A DNA stretch of 64,000 bases from Cloeon dipterum (taxonomy: Eukaryota; Arthropoda; Insecta; Ephemeroptera; Baetidae): NCBI RefSeq assembly GCF_949628265.1, contig NC_088789.1:9974886-10038885 (forward strand), written 5' to 3'. Of the stretch, positions 45,281-58,600 are shown piece by piece (within the stretch, counting starts at the first letter, position 1; each line of letters starts with the position of its first letter). The position numbers were made by a program, and so were the translations under genes. The notes under the pieces were generated by a model that was not told the DNA's origin, searched no databases, and saw only the letters and a list, made by a program, of their open reading frames with translations.

Positions 45281-45450
45281 GATGACTCCTAAAACATGCA
45301 ATTCACAATATTATACCTAACGTATCATTTCAACCAGTAATTTGAAATGTAGGAAATATATATAACTGTTAGATATACAAGAAAATTGAGTGATCGGCAG
45401 GATGATTGAGGATGAAAAATTAAAAATTAGTTTGACATGCTGAAACATAC

Positions 45451-45525
45451 CTCTGCGGAATGAGAGAGCGGGGCGGAATACACAACGTCGTCGTCAACCT
45501 AGGATCCACGACGTAAGAGACATCT
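45451..45525 (-). promoter_or_regulatory. RpL10: Probable noncoding first exon and promoter of RpL10
   Basis: On the minus strand a strong donor (gcagag|gtatgt) at about 45451 can splice to the acceptor just before the start codon (exon resumes at 45288). The region just upstream contains a pyrimidine stretch, TCTCTTACG, compatible with the TCT-type initiator or TOP leader of ribosomal protein genes. The exact start site is not determined. Confidence 0.45.
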
Positions 45526-46516
45526 AGCGGTAGCGGGAAGCTACCGCGAACGGCGCGAAACTGGCGTCCAAAGGTAGCAGAGCACTCAGGTTATCTTTAT
45601 TATCAGATGAGTTAAGACTAAATTTAATTTTCTTCTCAATAAAAAAGGAAAGTAATGATATTATGAAAGAATAATTAACAACCGCGTCGATTTTGCAGCA
45701 CAAGACAACGTTTTGCATTTTTTTTATTTTTCACATTAAAAAAATTCTGCATTACTGAAGGGCACAGACCACCGAGATTATGTTGCCTTGATCTTACCAA
45801 AAAACAGTAGTTACCTCATTTTCATTGCCAATTGAGGATGATGTAGACACAGAATACGACATTCAAATTTATTCACCAGTTTGCAAAGGAACTGTCTAAA
45901 CAGGATCCAAGTCGATTTTTGTATCCTGTCTACCATCCTTATAGCAAACTGCCATTTTTACTTATAGTAGTTTATGACGGGCATATTGGCTTAAATGATA
46001 TAATAATAAAAAATCGACAATTTACAAAAATCCAAATACTTTTATTTCACAATGACACTTGAATGAACACATCATCATAGTTTTTCAAAAGTTAGTTTAG
46101 CAATCAAATTTCAGCTACCCAACCTGGACCATATCTAAAAATTTCAGATGCTGACTTTGGTGTTTAGAATATTAGAAATTTCAATCCTATATTAGTTTGT
46201 AAACCTCGCATTTATTTTGAAATATATTGTTCAATCTTTAGCATTTTTATATCAAGTAGACAACAGTAGACAGACGTGTTAATTTAACCATGAATCAAAA
46301 AATAATTTTATGAATAAAAATATGGCACTGTTTCAGCCTATGACACCAAAAATGAACTGTATAAAAATAGATGGCTTTTAAAAGGTAGTCAGTTAGATGT
46401 CAAAGTGCAGAACACAGTTTACATCATGTTCCAATTTTTAAGCAAATAAGTTTCTTACTTGGATGGTATGTAAAGCGGACTTGACGCATTTGATGCAGCA
46501 TTTTTGCAATTTAGCA
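45526..46516. other. Intergenic DNA between RpL10 and ALDH7A1
   Basis: AT-rich sequence containing the ALDH7A1 3'UTR (minus strand, below 46517) and the upstream flank of RpL10. I see nothing else. Confidence 0.4.
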
Positions 46517-48906
46517 TTATTCAAATTTGATTCCTTGAGCAAGAGGCAATTCCTTAGAGTAGTTGATTGTGATGGTTGAGCGGCGCATGTACTGCTTCCA
46601 TGAATCAGTGCCTGACTCCCTTCCACCTCCAGTGTGCTTTTCACCACCAAATGCTCCGCCAATTTCGGCCCCGTTGGTCGGAATGTTCACGTTGATGATT
46701 CCACAGTCGGAGCCTTTCGGGCCAATCCACTGTTAAATGGAAATGTCACAGTTGAATTCATAATTAGAACACTGACAAAATGAATACCTTGAAAATCAGT
46801 CCCAAATCTTTAGTGAATATGCTGGAGGAAAGTCCCTGCTTGACTTCATTGTTCCACAGGATGGCCTCATCAATGCTGGAGCACTTGAGCACGTATACGA
46901 TGGGGGCGAAAGTTTCATCTTGCACAATTGGGGCAATATGTGCAATTCCAGTGATGATGGTTGGCTCAACAAAGTAACCAGGCCTGTTGATGACCTAAAT
47001 ATAAAATTTAAAATGTTTTTTTCAAGTAATATAAATTTTCAACCCACTTTTCCACCAAATTCAATTTTTCCGCCTTGCTCTACCGCTGCAGTAAGAGCCT
47101 TTTTGAATTGCTCAACTCCCAACTCGCTGTGCATTGGCCCGTAGAGTATACCACTGTCCAAAGGGTCTCCAACTCGGTTGATAATTTGCTCATATCCTTT
47201 TTTCAGACGAGCCAAAACTTCATCATACACCTAAACATTATTGATTTTTTAGAAACTAAATTATGTAGAAAGATATGCTAAAACCAGGAAAATTTAAGCA
47301 AAGTCAAGATGTTGGCTTTTAACAATTCATAAATTGGTGCAGTACCTTTTCATGCAAAATCAGTCTCCTGGTGGTGGTGCATCTTTGTCCAGCAGTTCCA
47401 GCGCAGGCAAATATTATGGCTCTCGAGACCATATCCAGGTCAGCATCTTCGTTGACCAGCAGGGCGTTGTTGCCTCCAAGTTCAAGAAGGTGCTTACCAA
47501 ATCTCTTTTGCACTTCAAGAGCAACCTAAATTAAATAATTTTTTAAAATTAACTATTACAGATAAACTATTCTCTTTTACAGTTTGCCCAATTTTGGTGC
47601 TGCCGGTGAAAGAGACCAACGGCACTCTCTCATCTTGCGACATAGCCTTTCCAACGTCAGCACCTCCAGTGCACAGGGCACAAACAGCGCCTGGAATGTT
47701 GTTCCTCACAAGCACCTCCTCGATAACCTTGGTGGTTGCAACCGAGACAAGCGGCGTTGTTTCAGCGCCCTTCCATAGCAGAACATCTCCGCACACCTGG
47801 ACGAAGAATCAACTTTAGTATATAGGAAGGAATTATGATGCGCAGTATCAACCATGGATATCGCTACCAACAAATCATCAGTGATTTTATCTAACATATT
47901 TTTAATCCTAGTCAAGATTAAAAAATTGTGACCTGATCAGACTAAAAAGTCTTTTCCTTATTATACTGTTCCAACTAAAAATATAGTTTAAAAATAACAA
48001 ATTTCAATTCTTATTTTGCATTAGTTAAGAATAAATACCCCCCAAAAATAGGACAGGCATTCAAAGATTTCCGAAGAATAAATAATTGATTAACTATATT
48101 TCTTGGATGGCATAAATTCTCAGAATAAGGGGAATGTTTTAAGGGATAAGAAAAAGAAAATTAAATCACCATAGCAATAGCACTGTTCCAGCCATACACA
48201 GCAATTGGGAAGTTGAAAGCAGAAATAACTCCCACAACGCCAAGAGGGTTCCACTTTTCGAGAAGAGCATGCCCAGGCCTTTCTGAAGGAAGAACACGTC
48301 CCTCCAGCATTCTGGACAATCCAACAGCGTAATCGCAGATGTCGATGTATTCTTGGACCTCTCCAACTCCCTCAGGCAAAATTTTACCTAAAGGCGTTTA
48401 AGCAAAATATACTCAAAATAAATTAAAATTTGTCATTTACCCATTTCCAGGGAAACTAGTTGGCCAAGAGGCTGGAGCTTTGCCCTCAGTGCATCCCCAA
48501 TTTGGCGAACGATTTCACCCCTCTTTGGTGCTGGAATGTCAGCCCACGTTTGCCAAGCCTCTTGGGCAGCCTGGACACAGCGGTCGTAGTCCTCGACAGA
48601 ACCCGTCTGCACTTCAGCAATGGGACGCCCATTCGCAGGACAAATTGAGGTCACAGTCTGAAATTTGCAAATTTGATTTAAATATATTTAAGTTTTTGAC
48701 AAATTAGTAAAATCAAATTTAAATACCTTGCCTGATGCCTTCCACTTGCCATCATAAACACCAACATTGACTTTGTCCAATCCTAATTCCTTGAGGAAGG
48801 AATATTTGGGTTCGTCAATCAAGTACGACGTGGACATTGCTCTAAAATAAAATTGAAAATTTCTAAACGCTGCTGCTGATCTGAGCCGTAACAAAGCGGA
48901 TGCCAT
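46517..48906 (-). CDS. ALDH7A1: Alpha-aminoadipic semialdehyde dehydrogenase (antiquitin)
   Basis: Eight minus-strand exons (48906-48727, 48657-48441, 48387-48170, 47796-47581, 47525-47346, 47230-47048, 46994-46788, 46729-46517) join in phase to 537 aa, as in human (539). It oxidises alpha-aminoadipic semialdehyde to alpha-aminoadipate with NAD in lysine catabolism, and also detoxifies other aldehydes. Visible landmarks are [21 protein letters not shown], the NAD-binding FTGSTKIGQ, the general base Glu292 in LLELGGNNA, catalytic Cys326 in [13 protein letters not shown], and the oligomerisation tail [19 protein letters not shown]. The first 23 residues are Arg/Ala/Phe-rich with no acidic residue, a mitochondrial targeting peptide, and Met24 begins [10 protein letters not shown], where the cytosolic form would start. 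The string ttttattttag just before that Met resembles a splice acceptor, so a shorter 5' form is possible. Confidence 0.97.
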
Positions 48907-49868
48907 TTAGTGTCTAAACAAAAAATTGGACAACAAAATTACTTTCACGAAACACTTATTAGCAAAAATGCAGTTTACATTTTATAATAACAATAAGTAT
49001 GATACATTAAATAAATTAAAATATGCAAAATGTAAAAATTACTTTTTACAAAACGTGCATTAAAGTCAAGTCAAATAGCACACACCCGGCTTTAAAACAA
49101 AATGATAAAATGCAGCAGCACAAGGAGCACACTCACGAATATCGACGATGACGGCTCTGTTGAGGTCAATCAAGCAGATCACAACAGCCTTAATCGCAAA
49201 AGAGCTAATCCTTCGCTGGTCCGCCCTCCCTGTGTAGCGAAGTCAGGAGCTCAAGGTCACAGAGTTGTGTGTCGTGTGATGCTTGTTCTGGCTGGCGGCT
49301 GCTGGTGCCGATTTGAGTTCGCAGCCGGTTGGATCTGGTGTTGCTATCTGCTTGTGCTCGCCCTGCGCTTGCCTGCTTGGACGGCTTCTGCTGTCAATGA
49401 AAAGATTGTAAACAACTCAGCGAATGGGCAGTTCATAGGGGAGCTCAGTTGATTATGTAAATTTCAGAATTTGGTAGCGCTCATCGGAAAGATTGTTAGC
49501 TCAGATCGGCTCAGATCCATTTATATTTATGTTTTGTGTAATTTTTTAAAATAAAATTTAAAATTTATTCGCTATGCCACTGAGAGAGAAAATTTTGCAT
49601 CGCCCTTCTTTATGAAGACTGCCTATTAAAAGCTGACAATTTTCCCTTGCTGTCTGTTAAAAGCTAAATGCCGCGAAAGGGAACATCAAAATTAGTCGGA
49701 GTTTTTTGCACATTATAATTTTTATGTAATGGTTTATTTTTTCATCTGTTACAGACCATTTTCATGTCTCACTCAGCATATGTATAAGATCTCGCACATT
49801 TTCATAATTTTAATTCATGTTTTGTGAATTTTAGCAACAAAAGGAATTAAACCACCACTCGTCTCACA
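48907..49868. promoter_or_regulatory. Divergent region between ALDH7A1 and NTHL1
   Basis: It holds the promoters of both genes. A GC-richer part at 49090-49400 gives a chance open frame without splice or family support. The NTHL1 start is preceded in frame by TAA (49848-49850), which rules out a longer N-terminus in this exon. Confidence 0.4.
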
Positions 49869-51225
49869 ATGCCTCCAAAATTTTCGCCACAGGAATGGAT
49901 GAAAACCTTAAATAACATCAGAGAAATGAGGAAACTAGAAAAAGCTCCTGTTGACAGCATGGGATGTGACCAATGTCAGGACAGTGATCAACCTGCAGAG
50001 GTAATATCTTTTTCCACGTGACGGAACAATGTCAATTTTCTCTAGACGCGTATTGACCTTTATCCGTAAAACACAGAAAGGGAAAAATTCCTTAATAGCC
50101 CCTCAACTTAACTTCTTGTTTTTTTTTCAAATTGTAATTAACAAATTTTTTCTCTTAGTGTTGATTCCCATTCTCAATTAATTTGTCATTTTTGCGGTGG
50201 ACAGATTCAAAGATACCAAGTTTTGCTGTCTCTGATGCTGTCTAGTCAAACCAAAGACCAAGTCACTCATGCTGCAATGACAAAATTGAGAGCTCATGGT
50301 TGCACCATTGAAAACATTCTCTCCACAAATGATACTCTGCTTGGAGAGTTAATTTACCCTGTCAGCTTTTGGAAGGTAATCAACGCTATTGAAATCTTAT
50401 TCGTGCGCTTAAAAATTTCATCCTCTCACAGACTAAAGTGCGACACATCAAAGCAACTACTAGTGTGCTGGCTGACAAGTATAAAGGAGACATTCCTCAA
50501 TCAGTGGACGAACTGTGCTCTCTGCCAGGCGTTGGCCCAAAGATGGCACATCTGTGCATGAACATAGCATGGGGCATCGTTACGGGAATTGGTAAAAATT
50601 TATATGTGTATTAAACAGAGTTGTAAAAAGATGAATAATGTGCAGGTGTAGATACACATGTCCACCGTATCTCCAACCGACTTGGTTGGGTCAATAGCAA
50701 ACAGCCTGAAGACACGAGAAAACAGCTCGAAGACTGGCTGCCGAAAGACCTTTGGGATGAGGTAAACCACCTCCTAGTTGGGTTTGGACAGACAATTTGC
50801 AGACCTGTGAATCCAAGATGTGCTGAGTGCCTGAATAAGGATACTTGTCCAGCAGCATTCAAGTGAGATGTTCATTTTTACAAAACATGGATTGTAATTG
50901 ATACTCTTTTCAATTCAAGAGAGGTGAAGAAGTCACCAGCCAAAAAATCACCAGCTAAGAAGAAAGAGGAAGGTATCATGTCCAAACCTAAAGTTTTGAA
51001 ATTGGAGGAGCCCCAGACATCAAAGTATTTCAACAAGGAGGAGCCGGAACATGAAGATAAAAACCAGAAGAAGATTAGCAAACTGAAGAAAACCATAAAA
51101 AAGGAATCGCAGAACATTGAAACTGTACATTCAATTTCCAGTATATATTCAAAAGTTAATAATGTACACTTTCTTAGGAAGCTAGTGGTGGCCGCGTCAC
51201 AAGGAGCAGAGCTTTTAAAAAGTGA
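49869..51225 (+). CDS. NTHL1: Endonuclease III-like DNA glycosylase/AP lyase
   Basis: Six exons (49869-50000, 50205-50375, 50432-50591, 50646-50862, 50920-51124, 51178-51225) join in phase to 310 aa; human NTHL1 is 312. It removes oxidised pyrimidines and cuts the strand by beta-elimination in base-excision repair. It carries LSSQTKDQV, the helix-hairpin-helix LPGVGPK with catalytic Lys138, Asp157 in VDTHVHR, and the 4Fe-4S ligands Cys206, 213, 216 and 222 (spacing C-x6-C-x2-C-x5-C). The C-terminus is a Lys-rich nuclear tail ([13 protein letters not shown]). No mitochondrial targeting peptide is visible. I end the gene with a 53-base intron and the short exon [13 protein letters not shown]. 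The alternative is to read through that intron to a stop at 51331, giving a longer, unconvincing hydrophobic tail. Confidence 0.95.
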
Positions 51226-51369
51226 TCATCAGAAACTTACTTTCGTCAATCAGATCTACCTCAATTTCAAAATGATTTTGCATTTATGTGAGTGGATTAC
51301 ACATTTGTTGGTGATTGAAATCAAATATTAAATTTATCTTGTATAGTAAAAATATAACTTGTAGTCTTT

Positions 51370-52195
51370 TTATTTTCTAAAGGGTTTACTACCTGGGCGA
51401 TTACTTATGTTTTTAGCTTTTTTCTGTTTTTGAGTCATTCTGGACTTCTTCTGCTGCTTTTTCTGATTGAGCTTTCCTTTCTTTTGAAACGCTTTACTCT
51501 TCTGCACCTGCTTAGTGGCCATTTTTTTCACTGCCTTCTTGATGTCCTTTCCACTTTTCAATTGCTTTTTATCTTCAACATCAGGTTCATTGCTCTCGTC
51601 ATCATTAGTTTCATAGGATGTCTAGATGAAAAACCGTAGTCAATATAATGAATGTTTAACCAAAAGAAAAGTGAATATATTTACCCGATTTTCTCCGATC
51701 CAGAAGTTATCATCTGCCATTACAGCAGTGGATAGCTCCTTTATACTGACAGAATGTTGCTCAAAGTCAAAAGTTTCTTCTTTTCCAAGCAGTTCTTCGA
51801 CTTCAGGGATTGGTCTGTGTGACACCACCATTGTGTTGTGCAGATTTTTAGCCTGAAATAAAACCAAAATTGATTATTTATTGGCAATTCTTAAAAATAA
51901 ATTTGATAGTGTGTTATATATTATAGATACCTCTTCCTTGATTCTCTTCTTTTCCGCCTTTAATTCCGCAGCAAGTTCCTCCTGAGCCTTTTTCTGGCGA
52001 GCCATTTTCCTCTTGTGGAAGCCAGTCAAAAAATCTCTGATAATATAAATAAATAAACAAAATGAGATTTTGAAAAATGCATAATGAGATCGTTCTATAC
52101 CTTCGAGCATCAGGATCAAATACTAATTCAACTTTACTCTTCCTGTTGATGGCCTTTTTTGGCCGAAATATCTTCCCTTGACCTTTATTTTTCAT
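51370..52195 (-). CDS. NOL12: Nucleolar protein 12 (Rrp17 family)
   Basis: Four minus-strand exons (52195-52101, 52036-51931, 51852-51685, 51621-51370) join in phase to 206 aa, the usual size. The signature is VELVFDPDARRDFLTGFHKRK followed by a Lys/Glu helix (KKAQEELAAELKAEKKRIKEE), matching the NOL12/Rrp17 N-terminal domain. The C-terminal 75 residues are extremely Lys/Gln-rich (KKQQKKSRMTQKQKK), suiting nucleolar RNA binding. The family acts in pre-rRNA processing and nucleolar integrity; the fly homolog is viriato. The stop lies only 144 bases from the end of the convergent NTHL1 frame. The start shares a 470-base divergent interval with RPAP1. Confidence 0.91.
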
Positions 52196-52665
52196 TCTGC
52201 GTTCTTTCCTGGTTCTGTCTCTTCGTATTTTCGTAAACGCTAGAAAAGCAATAATTCACAAAAACGAAAGCGCGTGTTTTCCAATCGAATACGCAACGCA
52301 AACAAAAGCTTTGTGGTGCACGCCCCTTGTTGAAACGTCCCAAGGAGTGTAAGCTAAAGAGAAGAGAAAATCAAATTCCGATGAAATATTTTTAGGTGCT
52401 AAGGTGTATACTTTTAAAATAATCTTTATAAATATGCTGGAAAAAAGACAAAATTATGTTTTTGACTAGTTTTCTAGATGATTTATAGTATTTACTATTA
52501 ATTCATCGTTTAAGTTATTCGGCACAGAAATTAGACTTCTATTTTCCCGGAACTTCATTCATTATCATTGATCCTTCAAAAAGCAGCTGATTTGAAATCA
52601 TCTTGAGCGGTCGTGAGTGGGTTGTTATTTTTCGTCTTTTCAGAGATCATTTCTGAATTGTTAAA
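52196..52665. promoter_or_regulatory. Bidirectional promoter of NOL12 and RPAP1
   Basis: A 470-base interval separates the two divergent start codons. A pyrimidine tract ending tttcag at about 52642 lies 25 bases before the RPAP1 ATG and resembles a splice acceptor, so RPAP1 may have a noncoding first exon in this interval. Confidence 0.5.
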
Positions 52666-55600
52666 ATGAATACCTTACGTCCAGACCCTGGTGAAACTGA
52701 CGATGATCTAATTAGGCTAAATGCTGATTTTTTGAAAAGTAGTAAAAGAAAACAAGAAGATACTGACAAAAAGGCTTATGAGGGTAATACTTGTCATAAA
52801 ATGAACAATTTTTTAATGTATACATATACATAATGTATCTTACTTTTTTCTCTTTTAGACGGTTTGAAAAAGCAGAAGCCGCTAGATAGTGGAAATGACT
52901 GTATTAATGATCCTCAAACAATATTGGGTATGTATCTCCTATTAAATTGATTTAATTAATTTTGTATCTTTTTATTAATCTTAAAGTGAAAATTTAAAAT
53001 TTTACATAATATATATATATATATATATATTATTGTGATTTGCTCTTTTAATGACTCTTTTAGAGACGAGAAGCTTCAAAACTGTGCAAAACATAATTTT
53101 TGTGTTGTCTTATAGTGCGTTTAATAAAATGTTTATTTTAATACTTTATTTGCTCACAGAAAATACCATTGCACCCAAAATGATGCTAAGCGACGTAGTT
53201 GAAAAGCGTTTCTCTCCACAGCAGTCACTTCCACCAAAAAAGACATCGAGAGGTTTCCCTAAAGTGTTCAAGCGAGATAAAATGGTCAGGTTTGATTCAT
53301 AATTTTGGGTATTTGAGCTCTCATTGTCAAGTCGTGATCTTTGTAATCATCCTCTTTTATAAGATAATATTTATTTTCTAGCAATTATATGCTTCATCAA
53401 AGAATTACATGTTTGGATTTTTAACAGGTGTCTAGCTGTGGTGACAGCAAGAAGACGAGCATTTTTGCCCAGATGAAAAAGAAGGAAGTAGATCAAGTAC
53501 CAGTGGAAGTTGATGCTAAAATTGATCTTGGCGCACAGAAAGAAATAAAAAATATTTTTGGTCCGTCGGAGGCTGAAAAAATTCACATAGAGAGCATGCA
53601 AAAACTTCCTGCTGAGTTATATGAGGAACAAATTCTTGAAGAAAGAAATCGCTTGATGGCTACCCTTAAACCAGACACTTTGAGCTTTTTTGCCAAGAGA
53701 AAGGCAAAAGTTGCAACAGTTACAGAAGAACCCTCAAGATCAAGCCAAAAATCCATGAAAATAGAGGTACATTATTTTTATATTACCCAGACACCATTCA
53801 CTTCACATTGCACAGGAGACGAAAGAGCTTTCTGATGATGACGATTTGCCAATACCTGTCATTGAGGCACACAAGTGGCTGCACATGGATGTCGTAGAGA
53901 CTGAAAAGCTGAAGTGGATGAAAAAATTGCCGCAACCTAAGCCGCTGGCACCGGGAGATCCATATCCTGCTCGCTTTGATTTTCAAGGTTGCTCCAACTT
54001 AAAATTTTTTAAGTGTTGATTTTGACAATTCCCATATCGTAGGAAACTTGCTTCCGCCAAATGCTGATGTACATGTAGCTAAAGCTCTTCATCACCACGG
54101 AGACGAACCTGAAAGAGCAGGGTACACTCTTGAAGAGCTGCTGCTCTTTTCAAGGAGTTCAGTTATTCAACAGAGAACTATTGGCATCTCAACCATTGCA
54201 AACATATTGCGACTGGTGCGTTTGACCTTTTAGTTTTAATCTGGCAAATATTTGTGTTACTCTCACAAACTTTAGGCTAAAGAGGGAAGGTTCGATTTGT
54301 GCTTTGAAGAGCAGATTGTGCCTCAGCTGGTTGGCGCTGGTGTGTTTGCGGTCCTGCGTTTTTCACTGGACGACAGCGTCAGTATGGTCGTTCAAGCTGC
54401 AGCTGATGCTTTGAAAAACCTTCTGGCGTCAGACCCTGACGAATTGTGCCTCTCATTGCTGCTAGGCACAACTTTCGGTACAGAGCAACCAATATTATTT
54501 TGCCTACCTGTGCCTGACGATGAGAAAGAAAAAGGTGAAGCTCCTGTTGAAGAGGGGGAACTGAAGGACCACGAACTGCTGCAGTTAGACGTCATCAAAG
54601 GAGCGATCAGAACTGACATTATTTCAAGAATCAGGTGTGCTAGTTTTGAAGCGTTTGAATATTTATTTAATTGAATCTGTTTTAACTGATCATTTTCAGA
54701 TACTTGTTGGAAATAACGAAGCCAGACCCCAAAACGACGCTGTCTTTGATTGAGATTCTAATCAGAATTTCTAGGCACTCTAGAAATTCTGCTCTGGAAG
54801 TGGGAAGGTGCATTGGTTTAATGCAAATCATCATCTCGCGTTTCATCCCTATAGAATGGGGTGAGCTATTCCATTGACGTAATTTCAAAATCACAAAATT
54901 TCTTAAAGCGTTGCATTCGTTTGAAACCGGAACTCACAAGACTTGGTTAAAGTCTGAAAATACATAGCTGTTCTCCCAAAGAAACTCTTTGAATTGGACA
55001 TCAATGTTTATTGCGAAATTTAAGTAATTGAAATCATGTATTATCCAACAAGCTAAGAGATATCACTAAGGAAATTTTTTGATTCGTCTGAGTTTGCGAG
55101 TTACAGTGCTCCAAAGGTTTAAAATCATTAATTGAATTTAACACAAGGAAATGTCTCAAAATCAAATCTTGAAGCCAGTTGTCAATCAATCGTAGTGATT
55201 AGTAGACACTCTACTTGACAAGACGAATCGATTGGAGGTTCATTTTCATTTTCCAGAGTAGTCCCTAATGGCTCATTAATGGTCCAAGATAATGTTTAAC
55301 TTCAGAGCTTACTTCCAGGTCATTAATTTACATTTTGGTCACTAAGAAAAATATATAGTCTAGCGTTTCAATGCAGTCCTTGGTGCGGAGGCAAGTAGTG
55401 GCCCTTCAGTGGGCTGGGTCCCTGTGCGGTCTGGTGTGCCCATGTTATCAGTTCGCGGTGTTATAGGGACCCGGGTTTCAGCATTCGTGCCAGTGCAGTG
55501 CACGCCCTTCCCGGTCCTCGGACAGGGATAAAAAGAGCAAAAAAATAGATTAGAATATCATTATGGTGGCCGCCACACACACTGCTCATGCATGGAGTGT

Positions 55601-58600
55601 GAAATAGCCATTTCTTAATATTTTAATTTTAAACTAACATATTTAAAAAAAAAAATGAAAGATGGTGCAAGAAAGTTTTGGTCCACAAGTACTAAATAGA
55701 AAATTTTATCAGCTTTTAGAATATGTTTAGATTTTTTCTCTACGGTGAACCATTTAAAACTTGAAGCAGGGAACTAAACCTTTTGGGAAAATTTTAATGT
55801 TTTCTGGAGCTTAAAAAGTGACCACTGATTGATTTATATATCTATACAAACTCAATTTCAGCTTACTTGAACAAAAACTATTTTTAAATCAATTTTGATA
55901 TTTTGGGCAACTTTCATATTAGAATTATAACGTTAAAACCCATAAGTTTCCTTGACATCGCCTTAAATTTTATCATCATCTTTTGCCTTGTGTTTGATAC
56001 TATAATGCTCATTTTCTGAGGATGACATGGGATCTGACTACTGATTTTTAATATTTTTCAGAATCTGTGTCTAAAAAGCCCGCAGAAATGGACTCCGTGT
56101 ATGGCGTTCCTCTTGCGAGAGCAGTGCGGCTGGTCAGGGTCATAGCTGCTCAGAGCAAAGAAATGGCATCGGATTTCGTGCGCAAGTACAAGGTCATGCC
56201 GACAATAATGAAATACTTGTCTGCTGAGCCTGGTGATACAGGTATTCCCGATGGTGCAGCCATCCTCATCGAATCTTTTTGCCTCTGGAAAACATTGCTG
56301 GCTTATGGCTTTGCGTTAAAAGATTTCAGGTTAATTTCCAACATTAATGTACTTTTGTGCTTAACGTTTGGTCTCCACAGCTCTTTTTCACCAGTTTACG
56401 CACAGCTGTTGTCATTTCACTTGACAACCACGAGTCTCCGCACAGAAGGGTCGTTTTATCAGGAACACGCGACCGCCCTCATCAGGTTGCTGCAGCAAGC
56501 TCTTGAAGTTGACAGACGGTTACACCATGAGTTGCCCAAAGACATGATCATCAACATGGGCCCTGTGATTGTCAGATCAACTGCATCCTGGATGCAACAG
56601 GCATCTGAAAATTTGCCATTGAATGTACATGTTACTGCTTTAGATGAAACTGTCAAAATAATATGCCAATTCATTTCAGTTCAGTGACTGCAAATTATTA
56701 GGAGCGGCTATTTCTCTCTCACAAACTCTATTCCAAGTGTTGCTGCAATGGGTAATACAATAACTAAATTGCGATGCGCAGAGTTGTAATTTATTATATT
56801 AGGATGGAGTTGATGTTGTGTCCTGGATGAGTTTGCTGCAAAATTTTATGAAATCATCTATCATCCCATACGTTTCTTCCAAGGCTTTTCAAAATGCTAC
56901 TGCTTCCATGTTGCAAGTGAACAGCTTTTGTTGGCTTCTCTCCTCTAATTTGAGCGTATTTTTCAGGGAATATTCCTCATTGCTGAGCATTGAATCATCT
57001 TCTGGCAAAAAGCGAGACCACAAAGGACTGCCCTCAGTAGGTTCCATCAACTGTGGACAGAAAGTAACCAGCATTCTCCAGCCAAAATCAGCGCTCTTCT
57101 TGATTCAGCCTCTCATTTCCTTCATCAAGTTTGCTGCAGACAAATTCCCATCGCTGAAAACTGTAATAAATTGTTTACCGCATTGAAAATTCATTGTTGA
57201 TTCAATTTTTTCTATTAGAATATCTTGAGTTTATTACTCGCAAACAGTGACATCAAAAACTATGTGAGCAAAATAGCTGAGGATGGATGCCCTGGTTTTG
57301 ACAACTGGTTTTCAAGGACAGAAATGCACTTAGTGGTGGACCTGCTGCTCCTTGCTGCCAAAAGTGATGTTCTAGAGCCTGACTACCAAACCCAGTGCCA
57401 CATTGCCTCTCTCAAATTGGTGTCCTGCATCCGAAAGAACGACAGAAAATTATTGTTAGACTTGTTCCAAACATGGGTTTTCCAAGACATATTTTCCAGG
57501 TAAGTAAATCTTGTTTCTCTTAGAGGATCACAAAAGAACGCTTAGCTATGTTATGATCATCTAGTCATGAAGATGTTGCCATTGGATCACTGAAAAATCT
57601 CAGCTTGAGGGATGCTAACCAGCCTCAACCAGCAGTTATAACCGCAATCAATGAGTAACTTTACCTTTGACAGAAATATAATGTTTTGACTATTGTCACT
57701 CTAATTTAAAGGCTCACGATCATACGAGACACGTTCATCGCTGTTTTTAACTTGAAGTTTGAAGAGGCCAAAGATAAATTGAACACAATAAGTCTACTAG
57801 CTGAATGTGACACTTTGGTACCCAGAGACTGGCCTTTCTTCCCGCTGATTAAAGTTGTTAGCTTTTCGCAAGAGGAAGTCAAACCTGGTGGACCAGAGCC
57901 TGCTGTTGATTTCCAGGAGGTTGTGAGGAGTTTGCAATGGATTCTGTTACTTGAAACTGCAGAGCACCAAATTCTACACACAATGCTCTCTCCAACAGCA
58001 AGATTTTGCAGACTAGCTTGTGTTTTTCTTGCAGGTACACTCACTTGATTTTGTTATTTTTTCTGATTGTTTCTTTTCCTTTTTCTCAGAAAACTGCCTC
58101 TTTCTGGAGAGTGAGATTCACAAGTATCTGAAAGAGATCGTCAGCACTCTTCTGGCGAACATGGAATCTGATGGCAAAGATTTTGACTTCAATGACAAAA
58201 TTCCAGGCCTCAAGGATTTCTGGGATTTGTAAGTCAGCAGATGAAATTGAAACTTAAATATTATCAGATGTTTTCTAGATATGTGCAACTCGTGCAGCAA
58301 TATAGTTCAGAATCTTACGGGGATGGATTATTCGCTCATTTTATCTTCATCCCGCTCCAGCAGAGATTTGGTACTGCGTTTAAAAATTTGATCTGGGGAG
58401 AACGGATTGAAGTTGTTCGCTTTTTGTCATTACCAATAAGCGAGGTAGGTTATTCAACAATAAGGAATTCCATGGTTCAATTGTCTTATTGCAGCTCTTA
58501 CTGCCTTTGGAAAAGTTCCTGGAGCCAAGTGAAAAAGACATTTCACTGTTGACTTTGTATCTGAAAAACCTGATAGCAGGTAACACTCTTCATTACTTCT

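Noticed and set aside
47797-48169. Extra exon inside the longest ALDH7A1 intron
   Set aside because: The enzyme sequence is continuous from NSAIAM to VCGDVLLW without it, matching the family length.
49102-49452. A 116-codon plus-strand frame between ALDH7A1 and NTHL1
   Set aside because: It sits in a divergent promoter, has mixed composition, no splice signals and no recognisable motif.
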